A stretch of DNA of 64,000 bases from Flavobacterium sp. (GTDB lineage: Bacteria > Bacteroidota > Bacteroidia > Flavobacteriales > Flavobacteriaceae). This document shows positions 15,949-22,586 of the stretch, piece by piece. The notes beneath the pieces were generated by a model that worked only from the letters and a program-made list of their open reading frames with translations, ran no database searches and was not told where the DNA came from. Every line of letters starts with the position of its first letter. The stretch's first letter is position 1. The position numbers were made by a program, and so were the translations under genes. The stretch spans positions 1-64,000 of the forward strand of contig JASLID010000091.1 of assembly GCA_030153045.1 (NCBI GenBank), written 5' to 3'.

Positions 15949-15977
15949 AGCCTCTAACTCTCAAATATACACAACTC
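15949..15977 (-). promoter_or_regulatory. Array 1 head: R'-like box plus TATATTTG element
   Basis: AGCCTCTAAC pairs with TTAGCGGCT of site G with one mismatch and marks the start of cassette 1. Immediately before it, in the gene direction, lies GAGTTGTGTATATTTG (15962-15977). The identical 16 bp precede array 2. TATATTTG matches the -7 box and would place the transcription start at the cassette edge. No TTG is seen at -33 spacing. Confidence 0.55.
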
Positions 15978-16057
15978 TTTATTTGTTTTATTCAGCTAAT
16001 GTATAAAGAAAAGAGAAACTTGAGATGCTAGTTTTGTAGGAATGTATTATTAAAATA

Positions 16058-16103
16058 AAAAACCTCACTTAAAAGTCCTAAACTTTCAATTAAGCGAGGT
16101 TTT
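16058..16103 (-). terminator. Terminator of the PAS-protein gene
   Basis: On the minus strand AAAACCTCGCTTAA pairs with TTAAGTGAGGTTTT (one mismatch) and is followed by more T. It lies between the PAS gene stop and the array head, so it should isolate the array from upstream transcription. Confidence 0.75.
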
Positions 16104-16171
16104 ATTATTGATGTCAATTTTTTTTAGAAAAAGAAAAGCGACCGAATCAATACTTTATTATTTGAACTACT

Positions 16172-16774
16172 CTATTTTTTCTTTGGATCTTTTTTATCGA
16201 AAATACCTGTAAAGAATCCTTTTTTGATTTTCTCTTTATCGTCTTTTCCAGTAGCTACCAAATGATCTATATATTCCATATAGGTTTTGTTGCGTTCTTC
16301 TAAAAAGCCAATCAAGTATTCTTCTGAGGCGGAAAGACCACTCACTTCTTCAATATGCAGCAATTTTTTATACAGCGGTTCAATAAATTTTACGACAATG
16401 TCTTCAGGAACTGATTTTCGGGTTCCGAAGTATCCGGCAATTACGCCATCGCCATCGGAAATAATTTTAAAATCGGTTATAACCCAATAGTACCGACCTG
16501 TTTTTGACATATTCTTGATAATCGCATGGATGTTTTTCCCTGACTTAATACTGTCCCATAAGAATTTGAAAATTACTTTTGGCATTTCCGGATGACGTAT
16601 AATATTGTGTGGTTGCCCAATCAGTTCAAACTCGTCATAACCCGACACGTCAATAAAATCCTCATTGGCATATAAAATAGTTCCTTTTGTATCTGTTTTG
16701 CTTAGTAGCACTTTGCTTTTATTCCAATCAACTTCCCTGTCAGATGGTGTTGGGCGAGTAGTTTGCGTTTCCAT
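16172..16774 (-). CDS. Aer-like PAS domain protein
   Basis: 200 residues, no membrane segment. One PAS domain covers about 22-125. It has the Aer-type signature GTILYANEDFIDVSGYDEFELIGQPHN (given here in two parts: ILYANEDFIDVSGY and ELIGQPHNIIRHPEMP), then FLWDSIKSGKNIHAIIKN and GRYYWVITDFK. Aer-type PAS domains bind flavin and sense redox state, but no output domain follows; there is only a helical, lysine-rich tail. It may act through protein contacts, perhaps with the membrane protein encoded 58 bp upstream on the same strand. Confidence 0.85.
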   Translation of the reverse strand: METQTTRPTPSDREVDWNKSKVLLSKTDTKGTILYANEDFIDVSGYDEFELIGQPHNIIRHPEMPKVIFKFLWDSIKSGKNIHAIIKNMSKTGRYYWVITDFKIISDGDGVIAGYFGTRKSVPEDIVVKFIEPLYKKLLHIEEVSGLSASEEYLIGFLEERNKTYMEYIDHLVATGKDDKEKIKKGFFTGIFDKKDPKKK

Positions 16775-16832
16775 AAATATTGCTTTAAATTAATAGGTAA
16801 GTTATAGTTTGTTTAATATAGCTGGCTTTTTT

Positions 16833-17684
16833 CTACACTCGAGCCATTGATTTGCCGTGAATGTCATTCACTAATACATCAATTTTTTGGGTGTTTTCCT
16901 TAATCATGTCAAAATAGCCGTGAAGCACTTCATTATCGGTTTGTGCTTTTGAAACATCAATAAGATTCAATACAGAGTTTACTGGTGATTTCAAATCCTG
17001 TGCTGTTTTGTATACAAAATCATTGAATTCATTGGTGGCAGATAACGAGCTGTATTTTGCAGATGCTAATTTGATGTTTTCCAATTCATACTCATCTGAT
17101 ATTTTAGAGATATGAACTTCACTATGCTGTTTGAAATAGTAAGACCAATATCCATTCATAATAAATACAGCAGCTGCCAATACGACGTGAGTAAGAAATG
17201 TTTCCAAATCGAAATTCACCTGAGAAAAATATACTTGCGGTCCGTTAGGATCATTGTAAACAAAGTTCTGTAGGTAAGCCAAACCTCCGTGATGGAGTAC
17301 TACTAAAAGAGTAAGTGGAATCTGTAACTTCCAGTTTTGATAAATAATCAGGATGGTGCTGGCAATGAATACGGTAAAGTGCATTTCGAACATGCCGTGC
17401 ATTTGGTAAATGTATTGTGCCATGAATATGGCTAAAACTACAGATAGAACGTATTGATACAGATTCGATTTTTTGAGAAAATATTTAGCAGAGTAATACG
17501 CTATAAGATTTAGCGCTCCAACTCCAACTCCAATTTCCCAAGTGTCGTATTTAAAGGACAATCCGACTCCGAGAAGGAAATAGATGGCAAGAACATAATT
17601 GATAATAGTATCCGATTTTTTTGTCATTGTAGACATAAAATTGTGAAGGTAATCCTGTTCGTTTAAACTTGCTTTTGCTTTCAT
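16833..17684 (-). CDS. Multi-pass membrane sensor with degenerate HisKA-like tail
   Basis: 283 residues. The N-terminal 190 residues hold about six hydrophobic segments. They include the histidine-bearing pattern YQMHGMFEMHFTVFI and VVLHHGGLAYLQN, known to me from membrane domains of some chemoreceptors and kinases. The C-terminal part (about 215-283) resembles a dimerisation HisKA helix pair, but the phosphoacceptor motif reads TAQDLKSPVNS where active kinases have SHDLKSP. There is no ATPase domain. It is therefore either a decayed kinase or a sensor that dimerises with a true kinase, such as the one at 19622. Confidence 0.75.
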   Translation of the reverse strand: MKAKASLNEQDYLHNFMSTMTKKSDTIINYVLAIYFLLGVGLSFKYDTWEIGVGVGALNLIAYYSAKYFLKKSNLYQYVLSVVLAIFMAQYIYQMHGMFEMHFTVFIASTILIIYQNWKLQIPLTLLVVLHHGGLAYLQNFVYNDPNGPQVYFSQVNFDLETFLTHVVLAAAVFIMNGYWSYYFKQHSEVHISKISDEYELENIKLASAKYSSLSATNEFNDFVYKTAQDLKSPVNSVLNLIDVSKAQTDNEVLHGYFDMIKENTQKIDVLVNDIHGKSMARV

Positions 17685-17710
17685 AGTATATAAATTAAGG
17701 GTTAAGTTTT

Positions 17711-18310
17711 TTATTTAGTACAGTTTGGTAATGAGCATCCGTAAGATTTTAGCGCTAAGCCATCAAACGAAGGATTGTTGTTTTGATTCATTAAAGAATC
17801 TATTGCCATTTCTGCATAATTACTGTCGGCATTGGTACAATATCTTGTTTTATTGTAGTTCCCGCGATAATATAAATTTTGAGAAGCATCAAGAAGAACG
17901 GCTTGCGGAGTTGAAAAAACACCACATTTTTCGGCGATAGCCTCATCAAAAAACACAGGAATGTCAGCATTGAATTTGTCTTGAATTTCTTTTACTGTGA
18001 ATGTTTTCTCTTTATTGAGAACGACAATATTGAAATTAATTTTGTCTCCATATTTCTTGATTAATTCACTCACATGCGGAATATTGAATCGCGAACAAGG
18101 ACAATCTGGATTGTAAAAATGAATGAAAACAGGTTTGTCTTTATTTATTGTCTTTTTTTTAAAATCAATGTGGGATCCCATCGCGATATCATGATGGTCT
18201 TTAGGAACCGGAGTGGGTAAGCTGTATTTGTATTCATTCTCCCAAAACAAAACAAAAATAGCAGCAAACAGAAGAGAAAGCCATAGACCGAGAAGTAATT
18301 TTTTCATCAT
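17711..18310 (-). CDS. Membrane-anchored thioredoxin-like protein (DUF6436-like)
   Basis: 199 residues. The N-terminal membrane anchor is LLLGLWLSLLFAAIFVLF (5-22). A thioredoxin-like fold follows: VFIHFYNPDCPCSRFNIPHV has a CPC motif in place of CxxC, then NFNIVVLNKE, and the cis-proline region GVFSTPQAVLLD. The C-terminus has two more cysteines (YGCSLPNC). It is likely periplasmic. The CPC motif may support redox activity or metal binding. It is 26 bp upstream of the membrane sensor gene, so the three genes 18310 to 16172 may be one operon. Confidence 0.8.
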   Translation of the reverse strand: MMKKLLLGLWLSLLFAAIFVLFWENEYKYSLPTPVPKDHHDIAMGSHIDFKKKTINKDKPVFIHFYNPDCPCSRFNIPHVSELIKKYGDKINFNIVVLNKEKTFTVKEIQDKFNADIPVFFDEAIAEKCGVFSTPQAVLLDASQNLYYRGNYNKTRYCTNADSNYAEMAIDSLMNQNNNPSFDGLALKSYGCSLPNCTK

Positions 18311-18600
18311 AAAAAGGTTGTTTTTTGTTAAAAATTAAACTGCATGACATTGTTAATTATTTTAATAAAAAAATAATTTGAGCTATAAAAGATAAATAAT
18401 GTTTATTTTTATTGCTCAAAAAGAAAAAATATTTTCATAAATTTGTTAAAAATATTTTTCTAATTTGCTTCTATCAATGTTACAAATAAAATCGATAAAA
18501 AGCAAGATATTACTTACAAAATACGTAAAAAAAATATTTTTTATGAATTCACCTGAGTTTTGGAGACTTTGTTTATCTAAAATTTGTAACGAAAAAACAT

Positions 18601-18636
18601 AAAAAAAGCCACTTTAAAAAAAGAAGTGGCTTTTTT
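18601..18636. terminator. Terminator hairpin
   Basis: AAAAAAGCCACTT pairs with AAGTGGCTTTTTT, with T runs on both sides. It lies downstream of the uvrB remnant and of the lipoprotein gene on the minus strand. The remaining AT-rich sequence from 18311 to 18600 shows no gene; it must contain the promoter of the thioredoxin-like gene. Confidence 0.82.
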
Positions 18637-18652
18637 ATGTTTTTTAATTCAG

Positions 18653-18703
18653 CTAAATTTTCATCTCATCTCTTAACTTTGTTGCTTGCATAAAATCTAA
18701 ATC
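18653..18703 (-). pseudogene. Remnant of the uvrB 3' end (UVR motif)
   Basis: Read on the minus strand, this stretch encodes DLDFMQATKLRDEMKI followed by a stop. The intact UvrB at 24712-26700 ends DLDFMQAAKLRDEIKRYQEKI. Seventeen bases are identical in a row (GATTTAGATTTTATGCA), with further scattered, mostly synonymous, differences. There is no start codon or UvrB sequence upstream; the open frame extends back only about ten unrelated residues. It is a fragment left by an old duplication, or by insertion of DNA at a uvrB end. Confidence 0.72.
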
Positions 18704-18770
18704 GACACTATCTTGCGTTTCTTTGTGTGCACAGGTTAGAAACCCGAGTTATTGGGTTTTAGGTTGTAAA

Positions 18771-19391
18771 TTAATCATAATTCGGAGTGAAGAGTATCTC
18801 CTCTTTGTTGTTTGTTTTATTCGAAATTCTAATCTCTTTCAAACAAGTGCCTTTTTCATCTTTGGTCACACAGGATATTAAAACTTCATCAATAAGTTTA
18901 TCATTTCTGTCCTTGGTAACAATTTTAGAAAGTTCTTTATTCGTATAATAAAAATACTGAGTGTGGAAAGTGGTAAAATTATCTACTATCTTATTAATAG
19001 TTCCATCTTTATTATAATGATAAATGGCTTCATTTTCTTTGAATTGCTTTTGGGTGTAGCAGCTGATGCGTTCGCGTTGATTCGGTTTCCAGCGTGTTTT
19101 ACAGTAATAAGGTTCTTTATTCGGATATGATTCCTTTACAAACCATAATCTCTTTTCGGTTTCTTGCAATAGATGACCTGCAGCATCGACCGTTTTGGAG
19201 TATTTGATGCGGCCATTTCGAGTAAAAACCATTTGCTTTTTATACAAAAGCTTTTTCTGATTATTTACTACTACATATTTTTCTTCGGTGGCCGATTTTA
19301 TCCCTTCAGGCAGCAGTCGTGTCTTACTGTATTTTTTTGTAGTACAGGATTGTACTGTTAAGAGTAGTATGAAAAAAAATAAAACTCTCAT
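18771..19391 (-). CDS. Hypothetical lipoprotein with MORN-like/toxin-antitoxin-repeat-type strands
   Basis: 206 residues. The signal peptide FFFILLLTVQSC gives a lipoprotein. The body has short strand pairs such as VVVNNQKKLLYKKQMVFTRNG, then RIKYSKTVDAAGHLLQETEK, YHYNKDGTINKIVDNF and YYTNKELSKIVTKDRNDKLI, resembling the repeat sheets of YD- or MORN-like proteins. No catalytic motif is visible. It is a single gene, divergent from the histidine kinase. Confidence 0.72.
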   Translation of the reverse strand: MRVLFFFILLLTVQSCTTKKYSKTRLLPEGIKSATEEKYVVVNNQKKLLYKKQMVFTRNGRIKYSKTVDAAGHLLQETEKRLWFVKESYPNKEPYYCKTRWKPNQRERISCYTQKQFKENEAIYHYNKDGTINKIVDNFTTFHTQYFYYTNKELSKIVTKDRNDKLIDEVLISCVTKDEKGTCLKEIRISNKTNNKEEILFTPNYD

Positions 19392-19621
19392 TATCGTAAT
19401 GATTAATTAGGTATTAAAGTTACTGAATTTTGGTTTAATTTTTTGTGGATGAGGTTGTGAATTTATTCTATTGGGTTTATTATTAACGATTTACGTAAAA
19501 TTCTAAAAAATATTTTGCTGAATTATATAACAAATAAAAAAAAGGTATAACACATTTGATAATTTAAAGAGGGATATTTATTCATAGATTCTATAAAATG
19601 AATTGATTAATCTAAAACATT

Positions 19622-20797
19622 ATGAACAAGGAAGAAATCACGAAAGTTCTTAAAGAGCAATATGTACCTAGTGCAGAATTTTATAGTCAAATAATAGATA
19701 GTTTACAGGACTATTCAATTTTTACGGTCGATAAAGAATTGAATATAAACAGTTGGAATTCGGGTTCAACAAAAATATTTCAATATGATTCAGATGAAAT
19801 TATAGGGAAACCATTTGAAGTCATTTTTACGAAAGAAGATAGAGCAGCAGGTATTCCGCAAAAAGAAATTGTTAATGCTTTAAAAGTTGGAAGGTCTGTA
19901 GATGCAAGATGGCATGAGTGTAAGAGCGGAAAAACATTTTATGCAGATGGTTTAGTGTTTCCATTAAAAACTATAGATGATAAAGTTATAGGATATGTAA
20001 AAATATTGCGTGATATCACTACAAGAAAAGCATCGGAAGACTCTATTAAAAAATACGCAAAAGAACTTGAAGAGCTTAACACACATAAGGAAAGTGTACT
20101 TGCCATTTTATCTCACGATTTAAGAAGCCCACTTGCAGGTATTATTCAAGGGGCTGAATATTTGAAATCAAATTACGATACCATAGCCCCAGCTTTAGCA
20201 AAAGAATTGCTGCAAGAATTTTATAATGCCAGTGTAAATGAATTGAATATGTTGGATTATCTGTTAGAATGGGCAAGGATAAAGTATGCTGCCGAAGCGT
20301 TTGTGCCTACTGAAATTGAACTGCTGCACTATGTGAAAAAAGTTTTTGAATCATTAAAAGAAACCGCAGCCATCAATACAATAAATCTTCATCATGAAAT
20401 AGAAGAAAATTGTAGGGTGTTTGCCGATGAGAAAATGTTGCTTTCTATTCTTCAAAATATTATTTCCAATGCTATAAAACACTCACATAAAGGAGGACAA
20501 GTTACTTTATCCGCTAAACAAAGTGAGAATATGATGATTGTAGAAATAAAAGACTCGGGTATTGGTATGTCGAAAGAAATACAGGATAAAATTTTTACTC
20601 CTCAAGTAAAAACGCTTTCTAAAGCAGTAGAAGAAAACAAAGGCGCGGGTATTGGGCTATTATTGGTAAAAGGGTTTTTAGAAAGGAATGATGGTCGTAT
20701 ATGGGTTGAAAGTGAAGTAGGTAAAGGATCGTCTTTTTATTTCACATTGCCAATTAACAAACCTTCAGATAAAATAGATATTTTGGAAGAAGTGTAG
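19622..20797 (+). CDS. Soluble PAS sensor histidine kinase
   Basis: 391 residues, no transmembrane segment. A PAS domain covers about 20-140 (SIFTVDKELNINSWNSG, then GYVKILRDITTRKASE). The HisKA H-box is LAILSHDLRSPLAG, near residues 160-173. The catalytic domain has the N-box LLSILQNIISNAIKHSHKGG, G1 DSGIGMS and G2 GAGIGLLLVKGF, near 275-365. All boxes look intact, so it should autophosphorylate. No response regulator is adjacent, so it is an orphan kinase. It may partner with the kinase-like sensor at 16833. The 230-bp upstream gap is AT-rich with no ORF. Confidence 0.9.
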   Translation: MNKEEITKVLKEQYVPSAEFYSQIIDSLQDYSIFTVDKELNINSWNSGSTKIFQYDSDEIIGKPFEVIFTKEDRAAGIPQKEIVNALKVGRSVDARWHECKSGKTFYADGLVFPLKTIDDKVIGYVKILRDITTRKASEDSIKKYAKELEELNTHKESVLAILSHDLRSPLAGIIQGAEYLKSNYDTIAPALAKELLQEFYNASVNELNMLDYLLEWARIKYAAEAFVPTEIELLHYVKKVFESLKETAAINTINLHHEIEENCRVFADEKMLLSILQNIISNAIKHSHKGGQVTLSAKQSENMMIVEIKDSGIGMSKEIQDKIFTPQVKTLSKAVEENKGAGIGLLLVKGFLERNDGRIWVESEVGKGSSFYFTLPINKPSDKIDILEEV

Positions 20798-20828
20798 GCT
20801 TTTGATTATGTAAATATTGAAATTCGTG

Positions 20829-20909
20829 TTATCGGGGTGTAGTTTTTCTTTGTGGGCACGGATTACTTCGTCTGCTCGATTCGCTCGAGTGCAAATCCGC
20901 GCTATCGGA
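20829..20909. repeat. Palindromic intergenic element
   Basis: GCACGGATT (20856-20864) pairs with AATCCGCGC (20894-20902), with one mismatch, around a G+C-rich centre that contains CGATTCGCTCGAG. The short direct repeat ATCGG flanks it. Its composition differs sharply from the AT-rich neighbourhood. It looks like a REP-type element, but I cannot see other copies in this window. Confidence 0.5.
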
Positions 20910-20949
20910 GGAATTTTCGCTGCAGGGGTGGACTACTGACGATGAAATT

Positions 20950-20996
20950 TTGTCAAGCCTAGCTTGCCGGCAAACCTATGTTGTGCGTTCGTGCGA
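20950..20996 (-). repeat. Degenerate attC-like site at the distal end of array 2
   Basis: GTCAAGCCTAGC, then CAAACC and TGTTGTGCGTTCG, closely resemble the right half of site J (CCAAGCCTAGC, AAACCGC and TGTTGTGCGTTCG). The other half is not recognisable. Confidence 0.5.
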
Positions 20997-21052
20997 TTGA
21001 GTCAAATCTTATCTGGAAAACGTATAAAATCTTGTAGAGATTCATTAGGTAA

Positions 21053-22423
21053 TCAATGTCGACCAACCAATCCTTTTACACTTTCACGCAAGACTTTGGA
21101 ATCGTAGCCAATTCCGTTACGAAAAACAATTTCTACATTTCTTATGTCGCCTATATTTTGGTCAGGTTTTCCGGAAACAATCAGAAAGTCTGCATTTTTG
21201 CCCACATCAATACTACCCAGAACTTTATCCGCTTTTAAAAATTTTGCCCCGTCAATGGTTGCTATTTTTATTACTTCTAAAGGAGTCCAGCCTGCTTTTA
21301 CCATACTAACCATAGCATTATGATTTTGAAACCCAGGCAGCATGCCACAGTCTGCCGCATCTGCACCCAACACAACCCGGCCGCCACTTTTTATAAATAG
21401 TTTTTCAAGCGGTCTTAATTGATTATGGTTTACTTCTTTTGGCATAAAGAAAGGCGGGTCTTTCAGGTATCCCTCAACTCGTTTTCTTTCATCATTACTT
21501 AAATATTCCAACATTGCAGGGTTTCTATAATCGCTGTCTGAAAATGGAGTAATAGTTAATACAATATTTTTTGCAATCAAAAGTTTGATCAGTTCTTTCG
21601 CTTCTTTTTGTTCGGGCTTAATATTCCAGGTAGTATCCCAGGAAAGTTTTAAATCAGAAGAGCAGGAACCGAAACTATGTTCAATATTGTCAATCCCAAG
21701 GTTTGCCGCTTCTGTACAAGACATTTTTCCTAAGTGCCCCGTTACCATCAACTCTCTTGCATGTGCTTCATCAATCACACCTTTTAGTGCCTCTGTGCTG
21801 ATATCAGAATATACTTTGAAAGATGTACAACCCTTCTCCGCCCAAAAAGCCGTTGCTTTGCGACCTTCTTCATAATTTGAAACAATGAAATCTCCTAAAA
21901 AACCTCCCGACACATCATTAAACATCGGGCCGGTAACAAACATTCTTGGGCCAACTAAAAAGCCACTATCAATTTGCCTTTTTAAGTTGAGGTCATACAT
22001 CGGATTTTCGGCACCTGCAGTACGTAATGTAGTTACCCCTGCAGCAAGAAACAATTTTGGAAAGCTTACTGGGTGAAATTGCCAAACAGCCGCCCCGTTA
22101 TTGTACATCATATGTTCGTGCAACATCACAAGGCCTGGTAAAATTGTTTTCCCTGTTAAGTCAATTACCTTGGCAGTTTTAGGAACCACCAACTTTTCCG
22201 TCTTTTCAATGCCAATGATTTTCCCATTTGATATCAGTACGGAGTATCCTTCTGAAACAATTCCTTTTACAACATCAACGACTCTTGCATTTTGAAGAAC
22301 AATTTCTGTTTGGTCATAAATGACAAACTTAGATTTGGATTGAGTGTAGCCGGAAATAGAATTTCCAAAAAGGAAAAGTAGAAATAGAATTAGTTTTGGT
22401 CGAAAGATAGTTTTGGTTCTCAT
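21053..22423 (-). CDS. Secreted amidohydrolase-family protein, distal cassette of array 2
   Basis: 456 residues with a signal peptide (LILFLLFLFGNSISGYTQS). It belongs to the metal-dependent amidohydrolase superfamily, imidazolonepropionase/prolidase-like branch. The N-terminal beta sandwich precedes GKTILPGLVMLHEHM, whose HxH ligands end strand 1. Then come the candidate lysine in FKVYSD, histidines in VTGHLGK and NIEHSFG, the catalytic aspartate in VVLGADAADCG, and KNADFLIVSGKP of the closing sandwich. It would hydrolyse a cyclic amide, peptide or related bond in the periplasm; the substrate is unknown. At 1371 bp it is large for a cassette gene. Confidence 0.82.
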   Translation of the reverse strand: MRTKTIFRPKLILFLLFLFGNSISGYTQSKSKFVIYDQTEIVLQNARVVDVVKGIVSEGYSVLISNGKIIGIEKTEKLVVPKTAKVIDLTGKTILPGLVMLHEHMMYNNGAAVWQFHPVSFPKLFLAAGVTTLRTAGAENPMYDLNLKRQIDSGFLVGPRMFVTGPMFNDVSGGFLGDFIVSNYEEGRKATAFWAEKGCTSFKVYSDISTEALKGVIDEAHARELMVTGHLGKMSCTEAANLGIDNIEHSFGSCSSDLKLSWDTTWNIKPEQKEAKELIKLLIAKNIVLTITPFSDSDYRNPAMLEYLSNDERKRVEGYLKDPPFFMPKEVNHNQLRPLEKLFIKSGGRVVLGADAADCGMLPGFQNHNAMVSMVKAGWTPLEVIKIATIDGAKFLKADKVLGSIDVGKNADFLIVSGKPDQNIGDIRNVEIVFRNGIGYDSKVLRESVKGLVGRH

Positions 22424-22448
22424 TATATAAATGGTTATCTTTTAGCAT

Positions 22449-22586
22449 GATGTACAACGTCCCGGAGCTTTAAGCAGGTGGGGACTTTTATTACTTTATT
22501 TTCGGTTTTCACCGAAGTCAAATATACAAAAAGAGCTTTCAGTTAGGCCAAACTCCCACTTGCTTAAAACCCCTGTTGACAGAAGT
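22449..22586 (-). repeat. attC-like site I
   Basis: Left box GATGTACAACG, arms GCTTTAAGCAGGTGGGGA and CCCACTTGCTTAAAA, right box CCTGTTGACAGAAGT. The loop hairpin is TTCGGT/ACCGAA (22501-22516), where sites B and D have TTTAGT/ACTAAA, a two-pair compensatory change. CAAATATA lies at 22519-22526. Confidence 0.78.

Larger units (their letters stand above)
10670..15977 (-). mobile_element. Integron-like cassette array 1 without an integrase (CALIN-type), seven cassettes
   Basis: Seven minus-strand genes are separated by 135-140 bp imperfect palindromes (plus one collapsed site and two partial end sites). The inferred crossover points (AA|C on the plus strand, equal to G|TT on the minus strand) are 11389, 11998, 12791, 13428, 14456, 15270 and 15957, giving cassettes of 609-1028 bp. 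Each cassette's first bases reappear inverted at the start of its own site, which is expected if it circularised through an attC. I see no tyrosine recombinase in the window. Array orientation (minus) is inferred from gene direction and from the start codons lying just after G|TT. It could also be an unrelated palindrome family, but the cassette-specific box pairing argues against that. Confidence 0.75.

Noticed and set aside
10670..15977. CRISPR array or ordinary REP/MITE family as explanation of the repeated palindromes
   Set aside because: The repeats are 0.6-1.1 kb apart with genes between them, so this is not a CRISPR array. Transposon or REP ends would be the same in every copy; here the outer boxes vary and match within cassettes, not within repeats.
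16172..20797. Complete two-component system
   Set aside because: Only one intact kinase is present and there is no response regulator in the region, so I do not claim a pathway.
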